A program made the position numbers and the translations under genes. From Omphiscola glabra (Eukaryota; Mollusca; Gastropoda; Lymnaeidae): 64,000 bases of DNA. Where the stretch lies: contig OZ024809.1 in NCBI GenBank assembly GCA_964017045.1, positions 13,770,307-13,834,306 of the forward strand, read 5' to 3'. The notes beneath the pieces were generated by a model. The model was not told where the DNA came from. It did not search any database and saw nothing but the letters and a program-made list of their open reading frames with translations. The stretch's first letter is position 1; each line of letters opens with the position of its first letter. Below, in pieces: positions 34,801 to 46,435 of the stretch.

Positions 34801-35245
34801 AACATGGAGAATCACTGCTGGGAATATGAAGAGAATCCAGTCCTTCATCAATAACTGCTTAAGAAGGATTCTCGGGATTCATTGGCCCGACAGAATCAGC
34901 AACCAGAAACTGTGGCAGCGGACAAAGCAAGAACCTGTAGAACAAGAGATCCTCCAGAGAAGATGGAGATGGATTGGCCATACGCTCAGGAAACCTGCCT
35001 CCAGCATAACTAGACAAGCCTTGAATTGGAACCCTCAAGGAAAACGGAAAAGAGGCAGGCCTAAGAACACTTGGCGCCGTGAAGTTGAGGCGGATACCAA
35101 GAAACTTGGCCACACTTGGGGGAGGCTGGAGAGATTGGCTCAGGATCGTGATGCCTGGAGGGCTCTTGTAGGCGGCCTATGTCCTAATCACAGACGTCGA
35201 TGAAGATCGGCTGCTGTTCCTCGAGGACGAAAAGGCGAAAGAGAG
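31895..35245 (+). mobile_element. LINE (APE-type non-LTR retrotransposon) inserted in the acceptor array
   Basis: About 3.35 kb on the strand opposite to TLR-c, in its intron 1. It splits the 51-bp array: AAGTAATATGTCTGAT...GGTATCTG flanks it on both sides (31863-31894 and 35246-35277, one mismatch). This is either a 32-bp target duplication or simply two array units. A 5' UTR of about 330 bp precedes the ORF, and a 40-bp tail without poly-A follows it. Confidence 0.88.
32229..35203 (+). pseudogene. LINE ORF: AP endonuclease and reverse transcriptase, one frameshift
   Basis: The first part (to 34205) has an AP-endonuclease domain: AIGTWNVRTMYETGKTAQVA, SEARW, GDLNAKIG, DHVCI and SDHHLLVARL in order over residues 30-275. 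A basic linker follows, then the start of the RT with NGKAAGPDGIPAEA. Near 34121-34135 a one-base shift in a C/T run moves the reading into the second frame (34121-35203). That frame carries [13 protein letters not shown], the active site FADDLALLS, and a C-terminal tail [13 protein letters not shown] to [10 protein letters not shown]. This family is often annotated as craniofacial-development-protein-2-like. I do not assign a LINE clade. Otherwise the frame is clean, so the copy is fairly young. Confidence 0.9.
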
Positions 35246-35440
35246 AAGTAATATGTCTGATATTCCACCGGTATCTGGGGAGAATTAGGATAGAATAAGT
35301 AATATGTCTGATCTTCCACCGATATCTGGGGAGGATTAGGATAGAGTAAGTAATATGTCTGATCTTCAACCGGTGTCTGGGGAGAATTAGGATAGAGTAA
35401 GAAATATGTCTGATCTTCCACCGGTATCAGGAGACAATAG
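35246..35440. repeat. 51-bp acceptor repeat, right part (TLR-c)
   Basis: Four units continuous in phase and sequence with the array at 31719-31894, separated only by the LINE. Confidence 0.92.
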
Positions 35441-35824
35441 GGGTATAGCAGAGCTCCGAACCCAATGTACCGCGGCTCACTAGTGTGCCGCCAGACTATT
35501 CTAGATGTACCGCGGCAGAATTTCTACATGGGGATGAAAAAAAGTTTTAATTTAGACCTATAATTATTTTTAATTAACAAAATTTAAAGTTTGAATCCTT
35601 AAATTATAGAATGTGTTATGGCTGGCCTGCTGGTTGGGTGGCTGGCTGGAGGTATGGTCAAGTAAAGGAAGTCTCTGAATTTTACACCAGGAGACGGAGG
35701 CCCTTGTAAATAATGTGACCATTGACTCAACGCCTACAACGTTCCTGGTGCTGACTGGTAAAACAGCATTTTCTCCAAACAAAGACAAAAACTAGCATGC
35801 ATCGCTCGTGTGATTTCATTTCTC
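35441..35824. other. TLR-c intron 1, conserved stretch
   Basis: Closely matches 14461-15010 apart from lacking the 12-bp GGCTGGCTGGTT expansion. The block around ACAACGTTCCTGGTGCTGAC is among the best conserved intronic pieces. No exon evident. Confidence 0.55.
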
Positions 35825-36520
35825 CTAACAAACAAACACACAATGACCTTTTGATTTCATCTCTACTCACAAACACACAATGACCTTTTGATTTCATCTC
35901 TACTCACAAACACACAATGACCTTTAGATTTCATCTCTAATCACAAACACACAATGACCTTTTGATTTCATCTCTCCTCACAAACACACAACGACCTTTT
36001 GATTTCATCTCTACTTACAAACACACAATGATCTTTTGATTTTATCTCTCCTCACAAACACACAATGACCTTTTGATTTCATCTCTCCTCACAAACACGC
36101 ATTGATCTTTTGATTTCATCTCTCCTCACAAACACACAATGACCTTTTGATTTCATGTCTCCTCGCAAACACACAATGACCTTTTGACTTCATCTCTACT
36201 CACAAACACACAATGACCTTTTGATTTCATCTCTATTCACAAACACTTTATGAAATTTTGATTTCATCTCCACTCACAAACACACAATGACCTTTAGATT
36301 TCATCTATCCTCACAAACAATGACCTAATGATTTCATCTCACCTCACAAACACACAATGACCTTTTGATTTCATGTCTCCTCACAAACACACAATGATCT
36401 TTTGATTTCATCTCTACTCACAAACACACAATGACCTTTAGATTTCATCTCTCCTCACAAACACACAATGACCTTTAGATTTCATCTTTCCTTAAAAACA
36501 CACAATGACCTTTTGATTTC
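35825..36520. repeat. 37-bp minisatellite expanded in copy B
   Basis: About 18 units of ACACAATGACCTTTTGATTT plus CATCTCTCCTCACAAAC. Copy A has two to three units (15150-15240). Confidence 0.93.
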
Positions 36521-37204
36521 GTCACCACACAAAAACACAATATAGCATACCTTTATTTTTGTACTTCTCGGATAAATTCAAAAGTAGGCAGTGGGGGGAG
36601 GTGGGGGAGAGAGAGAGATAGAGGGAGAGGTATATAGATATATATAGAGAGAGATAGAGATTAGAATTGAGACCGACCAAATATGATTTTCTGATTTTGG
36701 CCGAAACCAAATAGAAATTTAAAATTACTTTGGGCTGAAACCGAAGCCGAAACCAAAAGCTTAACGAGACTTTCAGCCGAAACCAAAATAGAAACCGAAA
36801 GATTTAGATATTTCATAACTCGTTCGCGCATACGTTCTGCGATAATTATATTCTTTTTATCAAAAATGTTATTTTCGTGAATTTTAGTATATAAACATAT
36901 ATTGGAATATTTTGGCTTTTTCCATTTGAATTAGTAAGTAATTTAAGTTGTTAAAATAATTTTTAAATGAGTATGGTAAGAACAAATTTTGACTGAGGGG
37001 GGGGGGGATAAAGTTCATTCAAAAAAATAGACTCTTAGGCGCCCTTCGCTTTTATAATATCATTACAATGCTGCCTCGACATAGTTTGTATCGATCGAAG
37101 CTTAGCCTATGTATTTGTTATTGGTATGGTCCACTAAAATGTCCAAAAATAAGCTTTGAAGGATTTCTTTGTTCCACTAAACCATACATTTTCATTGAAA
37201 CACG
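36521..37204. other. TLR-c intron 1, no exon seen
   Basis: Includes a GA/TA-rich tract (36600-36662) and a G-run (36998-37007). Matches 15240-15780 in TLR-b. Confidence 0.5.
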
Positions 37205-37655
37205 CGTCCTTATTGATAGAACATAATATAGCATAATTTTCATCTATATCTGGGGACATTCATGATATAGCACATAATATAGCATAATTTCAATCTATAT
37301 CTGGGGATATTCATGATATAGCACATAATATAGCATAATTTCCATCGGTATCACGGGATATTCATGATATAGCACATAATATAGCATAATTTCCATCGGT
37401 ATCTGGGGACATTCATGATATAGAACATAATATAGCATAATTTCCATCGGTATCTGGGGATATGCATGATATAGCACATAATATAGCGTAATTTGCATCG
37501 GTATCTGGGGACATTCATGATCTAGCACATAATATAGCATAATTTCCATCGGTATCTGGGGACATTCATGATCTAGCACATAATATATCCTAATTTTAAT
37601 CGGTATCTGGGGACATTCATGATATAACAAATAGTATAGCGGAAGTTCCATTAAG
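37205..37655. repeat. 51-bp array, diverged acceptor-repeat relative
   Basis: About nine units of CCATCGGTATCTGGGGACAT plus TCATGATATAGCACATAATATAGCATAATTT. The minus strand of each reads TCCCCAG followed by ATACCGATGGAAA, matching the exon 2 acceptor array in period and core but not in the spacer. It lies about 5.5 kb upstream of exon 2. Absent from TLR-b intron 1. Confidence 0.88.
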
Positions 37656-38759
37656 TTCCGAGAGGCTTATTAAGGAAATATAGCTAGAGTTTTTATCTTG
37701 CCACTTTATCTTCATGAGTGGAAGCATGATATCGCATCAATTTTGATCTTCCCATTATAATTGCGTGAGTGGAAGCAATATATCGCATCCCTCGTGATAA
37801 TGTGGGGGGGGGGGGGGGGGCACATTCAGAAAATGGTATCAATATAATGTCTTTTAAATCTATGCATTCTAAACGTTTTTTTACTCGCTGATTCCTTTTT
37901 ATAGTTTTATTTCTAGTGGGGAGCCCCTTGGGCCACCCTATGTCTTACAATTGACTGGTGTTATTTAAGCTCCCGGAGCGGCCGCGGAGCCCTGTGGAGA
38001 GGTGCACTTGGAGCACAGGTTTTGGGAATCACTGTTCTAAAGGTTTTAGTGGATGTTAGAAGATATTACGGGTATTTTAAATTACTTTTGTTTTAAAGCC
38101 TTTGGAAATATGACAAACATCACATCGTGCGATTTGTCCTTTGGTACCGAGGGGCATCTCATGGAATACATAGTACTGTACAAGAAGAAATATATTTCTA
38201 CAGAGGTATCTGCGATGTCTGACTTTGTCTTTGATATCTCTTAAGTTTAGGCGACACAATTAATTCTTTGTTTATCCTTTTTTAATTAATTCATGTCCAT
38301 TTTTTTTATCCAACCGCCAATTCGTCGCCTCAGACCGTTTGGTTTGATATCCTCTTCATTTAAAATTAAGCCTCTCTCCTCGTTACCGTCAACCATGTCT
38401 TAATTGTTGATTTGAGGTCACCTAATTCAGTCCCAATCCCCTTGGCCCCCCCACCCCAAAACCTATTAGCCACTCCCTTCTTCATTCTATGCAGGCGACA
38501 AACCTTAATTCAAAAATCGGACCCCTTTATCAGCAGAAGACATCAACTTATCAACTGTATCATATTAGTAATATTAGAATCCCTTCTGTATCGGACATCA
38601 CCTCTTCCACACACACAGACAATCTAATCACCTATATGTCATATCTATACAGTAGCTCAACCACACGTTCATCACAATTTTCTCAAGCCACCCAAAATCC
38701 AGACATCACCACCTTCGCTCTTCAAACCAAAAGCCTTAGCAAAATTCACCATTCCTAAG
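37656..38759. other. TLR-c intron 1, no exon seen
   Basis: Homologous to 15790-17000 in TLR-b minus the hAT fragment there. It contains a G-run at 37804-37820. No conserved reading frame. Confidence 0.5.
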
Positions 38760-40100
38760 TCACCACTCTCCAGTCCCAACTTTTCTGTTTCTAGTCACTT
38801 CTCCCCACTCCTAACTCCCCAGTCCCTACTCTCGAATCCCCAATCTCCATTCCCCACGCCCAGTCCCTAGTCTCCAATTCCCACTCCCTACTCCGAAGTC
38901 TTCACACACCAGCCCATACTTCCCAGTCCCCAATACCCAGTCACCACGCCCCAATCGCTACTCCCCAGTCCCCACTCTCCAGAACCCACTCCCAATTCGC
39001 TTTTCTCCAGTCCCTACACCCCAGTACCCAATCCCTAATCCAAAGTCCTCATTCTCCAACCCATACTTCCCAGTCCCACTCCCCAATCCCCACTCCTCAC
39101 TCCCCAGTCGCTACTCCCCAGACCCAACTCCCCAGTCCCGACGCCCCAGTCGTTATTCACATGTCCCCACTCCCTAGTCCCCACTCCCCGTCCCCACTCC
39201 CCGTCCCCACTCCCCAGTCGCTATTCCATAGCCCCTACTCTCAAATCCCCAATCTCCATTCCCAACGCCCAATCCCTACTCTCAACATCCCACTCCCCAG
39301 TCACCACTCTCCAGTCCCTTATCATCTGTCGCTACTCCCAGTCGCCACTTCCCAGTCCCCCACTTTAAAGGTTGCTACTCCCTAGTCCCAAGTCCCTACT
39401 CCCCAGTCGCTACTCCCCAGTCCACACGCACCAGTCGCTGCTAACCAGTCGACACTCCCCAGTCCCTAATCCCCAGTCGCTACTCCCCAGTCCCAACTAC
39501 ACAGTCGCTACACCCTAGTCCCCACTCACCAGTCCCCACTCCCAAGTCTCTACTCACCACTCTCCAGTCCCCACTTCCCAGTCGCTATTCCCCAGTCCCC
39601 ACTCACAACTCCCGACTCCCCAATCCTCACACCCGAGTCGCTATTCACATTTCCCTACTCTATAGTCCCCACTTCCCAGTCGCTATTCACATGTCCCAAA
39701 TCCCAAGTCCCCACGCCCCAGTCCCCACTCCCCAGTCGCTTTTTACATGTCCCCACTTCTTAGTCCCCACTCCCTAGTCCCCACTCCCCAGTCCCAACGC
39801 CCCAGTCGCTATTCACATGTCCCCAGTACCTAGTCCCCACTCCCTAGTCCTCAGTCCTCACTCCCCAGTCTCTATTCCCCAGTCCCCACTCACAACTCAC
39901 CACTCCCCAGTCCCAACTCCCCACTCCCTAGTCCCCACTTCCTAGTCCTCACTCCCCAGTCGCTATTTACATGTCCCCACTCCCCAGTCCCTGCGCCCCA
40001 GTCGCCACGCCACAGTCCCCACGCCACACTCCAAAGTCACTACTCACCACTCCACAGCCCCTACTCCCCAGCCACCACTCCTAAGCCCCCACTCTCCAGT
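38760..40100. repeat. CCCCAGTCGCTACTCC irregular array, copy B
   Basis: About 1.3 kb of irregular units (CACTCCCCAGTCC, CGCTACTCC, CTATTCACATGTCC). The partner array at 16975-17360 is under 0.4 kb. Confidence 0.92.
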
Positions 40101-40446
40101 CCATGGTGTGCAGTCATATTAAGAAAAATTGGCCGTGGAAATTCCAACGGAAAGTAATTTATGAAACAGCTTTTAGTTAGCCAATGATGTAAAGTTCCTT
40201 GTTCATCATAACAATATAGCAATACGATCATTACCTGTAAGTAACTTCACTTTATCGAAACCACGTTCACTAGTGCATTCTTGAAGAAATGTCTTTTACC
40301 TGTACAATGGTATCCGCTTTTTTTTAAAGAACTTGTCTCTTCTGTGAACATCTTAAAGACATTTCATACATACATTTTTTTTCACCTGCACACAAAGTGT
40401 AAATGATCTGCGTGCACTCAAATATGTATCACTTAGCGCTTCTTAC
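40101..40446. other. TLR-c intron 1, donor-proximal part
   Basis: Matches 17361-17721. Begins with the GTAAGA donor of exon 1 (minus strand). Nothing else recognised. Confidence 0.6.
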
Positions 40447-42692
40447 CTGTAGACGATGCCCGCCAGAACAAAGCCAAGCATGCATAGCGTGGCGGCCAGC
40501 ACCGCTAAGAACACCGGGTAGTTCTTGGCGCATCTTCTGTTCAACTCCGTCAGCGTTTCCACGTAGGAGTCGTCTATGACCTTGAACGACTCGTCCGGGT
40601 ATTTGCACAGGTAGTTGGTGAACGTCGAATCGAACGCCCGGGATCTGACCATCCACATCAGGAAATCCAAATTGTTGCAGTCGCAGCGCAGCGGGTTCGA
40701 CGACAGGTCCACCGTGATGTTGTGAGTGGCGTTGGCGCACAGGTCATCGATGTGACGACACGTTTGCGGAGGTAGGTAGCTCAGCTGGGAGTGGCTGAAA
40801 TTGATGAGCTTCAGGTTGTTCATGTGGCTGATGTTCGCATCAAAGTGCCACATGCTGTTGGAGCCGATGTAAAGATGCTCCAACTTGTCGAGACGTTCGA
40901 ATATCTCGCCCGGGACGATGGTCAGGCCGTTGAAGGAGAGGTCTAGCGTTACCAGATTCTTCAGATCGTACAGAATGTCCGAATGATTCCTGTACCGCGA
41001 TATGAAATTCACCAGGTTATTGTACCCCAACATGAGATGCTTCAGACCGACGAGGTTTTGAAAAAACGCCCTGTGGAGTGTGGACACCGAGCAGTGTCTC
41101 AAGTCAAGGTACTGCAGCTCCTCGAGGCCCTTCACCGGACCCAGCAGAGCGGGGAAGTAGTTGTTGCTCAACTTCAAACTCTCCAAGGACTCGGTGTCCA
41201 CCTGCATTCCTGATAAAATGTACTTCAGACCTCCAATGCTCATCTCTATCTTGTTTAATTTCGGAGGAAGCCTCAGGTGTAAAGTGTCATTCTTTTTTTT
41301 ATTTACATTCAAGTCGTCTGCTAAATCAAGACCGGAAGTCTCTTCAACTAGATACGACGAGGCGACATTGTTGTGGGGCAAAAACGGAACATTGTAGCCG
41401 CCATTAAGCTTCAACACTTCCAGGTTTTTCAGATAATGCAACTCGTTGAGGTATCCCCCGTAAATGAATCGGTTGATCCCCAGATCGACGTAACTCAGGT
41501 TTTCAGGAGCAAACTGCAAAATCCCGACATCAAAGACCTCAAAACTGTTTCCCATGGCTTCGAGGTGTTCCAGCTTCAAGGGCAATCTTTGAATAATTTC
41601 TATTGAAATGTCGACTGCCGGGGAATGATACGAGTTGATGTAGTTCATTTTCAGCGTTTTGATGTTGGAAGATCTCAAACTGGCCAGACCCATGGTCGCA
41701 TTGTGAACGCCAAGGTGGTAGTTGTAGCTCAGGTCGAGGTGCTCGAGGTTTTGAAGGGGCTCGAAGGCACCATCTTCGATTAGCTGGATGTTGCATGTGC
41801 CGATGTTTAAGTAAGTAAGCTGGGATAAATTCTCAAAGGTTTGATTTCTCAGTCTTTGGAAGCTACAGACGCCCTGGTGAAATCCCTCTAGGGTTAAACG
41901 TCGAAGTGACGTCAAATTCTTAAATCCTCGACCAAAACAATTTATCTTTAGACCATCCATGGAAAGATCTTCCAAGTTTTTTAGCTCCCCCAGTAATGAT
42001 TCCGGCCTGTGACTTTTGAAAAGATGTTTATTTTTTCCTATCCACAGACGTTTTAGTGACGGCGTATTTCTGAAAATCGCTTTGGGATCTGGCAGATATT
42101 GTGGCAGGTTGATGTTGTTGTTTTCTAGACTCAACCTCTCCAGCTGAGACAAGCTTTTGAACGTGTCGATGGAGATCTCGTTTATCCAATTCCTGGATAT
42201 GTTCAAGAATTTTAACTGGGTGTAACTGCAGAAGCTGCAGTTCGGCAAGGATTTTATTCTGTTGTTGGAGAGATCGAGAAATTCAATACCTGTCGGTAGG
42301 TCGTGCGGCACTTCCTGCAAATGGCGGCTGGAGCAGTTACAACAATTCTTGACACAATCACAGTCCGTGGACAACTGTGTGTTATCATACAGCTCCGCGG
42401 CTGACGCCGAGTCGAGTCGTTTTAGTGTAGCAGCTGATAATTCACTTCTTCCGTTGAATAGTTCATGGATGTCATACTCGTCATCGTCATCTTCATCATC
42501 ATCATCATCATCAATCGAATCTTTCTCTTCGATAGACGCTCTCTGCGCGTCCACGTACGTTGGTAATAGGTGCGTGTTTTCTTGTTCTATCGAGGTTCGT
42601 TCGAGGTTATAAACTCTTCCAGGGGAATTTGTCGTGACGCCACTGATCACCACGCACACCACTGCGAATAAACAGTACGTGTAGACAACCAT
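40447..42692 (-). CDS. TLR-c exon 1: signal peptide, LRR ectodomain, LRRCT, transmembrane helix
   Basis: Encodes 748 residues plus two bases of a split Arg codon. The start MVVYTYCLFAVVCVVISG is the first Met of the frame and opens a signal peptide. Order: signal peptide; linker with an acidic run (residues 61-71, DDDDDDEDDDD); cysteine cluster CDCVKNCCNC (111-120); about twenty LRRs; one LRRCT (NPLRCDCNNLDFL, near 660-720); membrane helix VFLAVLAATLCMLGFVLAGI near 727-746. Donor TACAG|GTAAGA, phase 2. With exons 2-4 the mRNA encodes 919 residues. Very similar to TLR-b along its whole length, with differences scattered in the LRRs. Ligand unknown. Confidence 0.95.
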
Positions 42693-42785
42693 GGTGTATG
42701 GCTGTTGGATGGTAAATCACTGGTCTATGGTTGTCGGGTGATCACTCACTGGTGTGTGGCTATTGGGTGGTCACTGGTGTTGTGT
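42693..42785. repeat. Short 29-bp array next to the TLR-c start codon
   Basis: Three diverged units (GGTGTATGGCTGTTGGATGG, then GGTCTATGGTTGTCGGGTGA) beginning at the ATG. It is the unexpanded counterpart of 19970-20690. Confidence 0.8.
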
Positions 42786-43227
42786 TTGGTGCGGTCACCA
42801 CTAAGTCCCTAGTGGAAATAATTTTTAAATAATAACGTTAAAAAACTTTACTTTGTTTTAAAGTATATTGTCCCCGGGGGAGGGGGGGGGCAAATAATTA
42901 AATTAAATAATGAGTGTATAGTAACATCTTGAAATTTGATGTAGAAAATCTCGTGCACTGTCAGACACACGCGGTCATTGACGTAAAGGGCGGGTTTGAA
43001 GAGTCCAACATTAAGTTTTCCATGAGTAAACGATTCGATCAAACAACCCCCCCCCCCACACACACACACTCACGCACACACACACACGGTCACCACTGTA
43101 ATTCTCGAATGGCGGGCTGGAACGCAAGGACAGATTCATTCATCATTTCCTGTCGTAAGAAATTTCACAAAAAGCTGACGGGTTCAAAGTCGATATGCAA
43201 ATACCTAATCAATCAATCTTTTTAACA
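42786..43227. other. Upstream of TLR-c, no gene seen
   Basis: Matches 20690-21170. Contains a G-run (42879-42890), a C-run and (CA)n tract at 43046-43088. No promoter element can be assigned. Confidence 0.5.
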
Positions 43228-43890
43228 AATGCTTGACACGGCCACAGGCCTTCCGACCTTGTCCTGACAAAAGAGTTACACTGCCACAGACCTACCGACC
43301 TTGTCATGACAAAAGAATACACTGCCACAGACCTACCGACCTTGTCCTGACAAAAGAGTTACACTACCACAGACCTACCGACTTTGTCCTGACAAAGAAT
43401 ACACTGCCACAGACCTACCGACCTTGTCCTGACAAAAGAGTTACACTGCCAAAGACCTACCGACCTTGTACTGACAAAAGAGTTACACTGCTACAGACCT
43501 ACCGACCTTGTCCTGACAAAAAGTGACACCGCCAAAGACCTACCGACCTTGTCCTGACAAAAGAGTGACACCGCCACAGACCTACCGACCTTGTCCCGAC
43601 AAAAGAGTTACACTGCTACAGACCTACCGACCTTGTCCTGACAAAAAGTGACACCGCCAAAGACCTACCGGCCTTGTCCTGACAAAAGAGTGACACCGCC
43701 ACAGACCTACCGATCTTGTCCTGACAAAAGAGTTACACAAACCTAGCGACCTTGTCCTGACGAAAGAGTGACACCGCCAAAGACCTACGGACATTGATCT
43801 GAGAAAAGACTTACACTGCCAAAGACCTACCGACCTTGTCCTGACAAAAGAGTTACACTGCCACAGACCTACGGACCTTGTCCTGACTTT
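43228..43890. repeat. 42-bp minisatellite expanded in copy B
   Basis: About 15 units of GACCTACCGACCTTGTCCTG plus ACAAAAGAGTTACACTGCCACA. Copy A has one unit (21180-21210). Confidence 0.92.
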
Positions 43891-43989
43891 ATAATTAACT
43901 ATATTATCTATCCAAAACATAAAAAATATATTATATATTCAGAACATCAAAGTTATCTAATCAGTGACCACCAAAAAAAACCTATAAAA

Positions 43990-44183
43990 ACTAGAGGAGG
44001 ACGAAGAAGAGGAAGACGGAGAAAAAGATGGGACGACAACATCAAAGAATGGACGGGATTAAAACTAGGCGATGCTATGCGTAAGGCAGGAGACAGAGAG
44101 GAATGGAGAAGAATAGTTTTTTATGTCATCTGTGGCACCCCAACGGTCGAAGGACTACGGGACATGATGATGATGATGATCTG
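43990..44183 (+). mobile_element. 5'-truncated LINE tail, copy B only
   Basis: Encodes the last about 50 residues of a LINE pol (RKRWDDNIKEWTGLKLGDAM, then DREEWRRIV and PTVEGLRD) ending in a (GAT)n tail. It interrupts sequence that is continuous in copy A at about 21763. A short, dead-on-arrival insertion from a different LINE family than the one at 31895. Confidence 0.75.
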
Positions 44184-45074
44184 TATTCAAAAAATCAAAA
44201 CTAACTTTCATTTACCTAAAACATCAACATGTGTCATCTAAACATTGAGTCTAACCTTAATAAGCATGTAGAAACTTCAAAGTTAAACATAAAATTTAAT
44301 CTTTTCTTTTACTGCAATAAGTCAATCTCCATTGTGGATCAGAAATACTTTTTTTTTTTTTTTTTTTTTTTTTGCAACATCAGAACTTTCTGGTTTTTTT
44401 ATCCGCCGAATTTATCCACACCTTTAAAAACCTTTTAAAAAATCTTAACTAAACATCATCCAGGTGTATAAATATGTCACACTTTACCCATAGTCAGCTT
44501 CGACTCGTCGACCACTAAAGTAGTATCTTTAAAACTTGTCTCGCCACGTCTTCACGCAGGCCGGGTACCATCCGAGACGGAACTCCATATTATTTTGAAG
44601 GATAGAAATTTCCCCAGTGGTGTGCTTACGGGACGTGTGGCAATGATTGGTCCCTGTGTATAACAAACACATGGGTCGTCCGACGGCTTCTTTGTTGTAT
44701 AAATAGTGCACTATTCATATGTTACACGGCCTGAAAAAAGGTTTCAGAATAGGTATAGTCTCCCCAACTTAATCTTGGAGCATTTTCGTGAGAATTTTAC
44801 TTCCGGGTTATTAAGTTGTAGACAGGTTGAGATCTATCAATCTTTAGAGCAGACAATAAACTGAATCATAGAAAATTGGGGTTATCAAACTTTGGTACCC
44901 CTTATCGTGTATGGGGGAGGGGGGGTGGTTTCCTCGGTTTTATTTTAACATGACTTATGTCTTTATTGTGTTTAAATATTATTAGGTATAATAGAAATAT
45001 TTTGTGATGTCGTATGGCCTAAAAAGATATCTATAAGTACAAGTTAGAGCTTCAGTGTTACTTAATAAGATTGA
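44184..45074. other. Upstream flank, no gene seen
   Basis: Matches 21770-22620, including a T-run (44350-44372) and TTCACGCAGGCC at 44552. No coding support. Confidence 0.5.
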
Positions 45075-45230
45075 GTGATATGTTGGTGGTCGATATGTAG
45101 GTGGTCGGAATGTTGGTGGTCGATATGTTGGTGTTCGGTATGTTGGTGTTCGGTATGTTGGTGTTCGGTATGTTGGTGTTCGGTATGTTGGTGCTCGGTG
45201 TGTTGGTGTTCAGCATGTGGTCGATATTTT
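45075..45230. repeat. 15-bp satellite, copy B (short)
   Basis: About ten units of GTTGGTGTTCGGTAT, the unexpanded counterpart of 22625-23910. Confidence 0.88.
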
Positions 45231-45463
45231 GTGACAATATGCCTCCCCGATTAATAGAAACACTGAATTCATTTATATTCAAAAATTCACCTCGTGATTT
45301 TGAAATGATCAAAACTTTTCTGGGGAGGTGACTCCACAGATCCTAATTTCGCATCCCTTTTCATGATACAACTCTCCAGTAATCTGAAAATGCCACCCCT
45401 CTATATGATTAATAATTGACACCAGGGCGAGCCGACCGATTCGCTCCACTTTCTACCCCCGGG

Positions 45464-45610
45464 CAGAGGCTTAGCTAGAGTTTTTCCCCCATCCATCAAC
45501 TCTAAAACCCATTATTTGTATTCATTTATTACACCCAAAGCCCATTTTTGCGTCCCCGCTACTCTGGCCGCAGGGGACATCTGTCCCCTCTGCCCCCCTC
45601 AGCTACGCAT
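45464..45610. mobile_element. Probable MITE remnant (CAGAGGC...GCTACGC family)
   Basis: Starts CAGAGGCTTAGCTAGAG and ends CAGCTACGCATC, imperfect inverted repeats like those of 10541-10704 and 11082-11227. No target duplication was identified. Confidence 0.45.
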
Positions 45611-46435
45611 CTTACCATTGGCACTGCCCCCGCCTCCCAAAAAAAAAAATCTGAAATGCCCTCCCGGAGTAAATTGAAAGAGAAACCCTGGTAACCACTA
45701 GCGGCCTGAACCACATTGAGTCAAAATAACAACAGAATCAGCTACGCTTCAATCACTATCAATTATCCATTAACCGAAATTGCTATTTAGAAAATTACAA
45801 TATAGCGAAAAGCACTACTTACTATATACCAGTCTAAGATGGCGTACTCAAGACACTTAAGGTTTAGAACTGATTTTTTCAATTGCTTCGTTGTCTTATG
45901 TTTTGTCTTGTCTGTCGAAGAATTCTTTCAGCCAAGAAAATTTTTTTTTTCGGGCCTGTTCTTATTATATATCTTGTAGTTTCTACATACCTTTTTCCAT
46001 TACTTCCGAAACTTATTCAGAGCCCCGCTAAAGTCTTTTTTTAATGCAAACTACGTAGATTCCTTGAAAAGATATAAAAATAATCGCGCAATGTCCTATA
46101 GAATTACAAACTCACACACTGTCCGATTGAGGATGTCAAAGTTTAAAGGAGATGTTATCCCTACTGCCGCCGCACTCACTTTATGTAACATTATCCTCCC
46201 CCCGTAAAAATAAGAGGATTGGGAATTCTAGGCCCTCGTGATCCGTTTAAAGCGGGGTTCCCACGATGAGACCGTTTCATACAGGATTCTAAATGACAGT
46301 GTCTGGAGCTATTTCCAAGCAGGTTTCAAACAACATGCCGACGCTATGTAAATGTTTGTAATGGATTTTCTTGTGTTTTGATCTCTGATCGCTCGTTCTA
46401 TGGCAATATAACCGAGAAGTTTATTCACCTCCATT
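45611..46435. other. Intergenic, no gene seen
   Basis: Unique-looking AT-rich sequence outside the duplication. No supported exon or RNA gene. Confidence 0.5.

Larger units (their letters stand above)
24870..45230. repeat. Segmental duplication, copy B (contains TLR-c)
   Basis: Partner of 5530-23930. It is longer, mainly because of the 3.35-kb LINE at 31895-35245, a hAT-like insertion at about 29567-30067, and larger arrays at 35825-36520, 37205-37655, 38760-40100 and 43228-43890. Confidence 0.85.
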
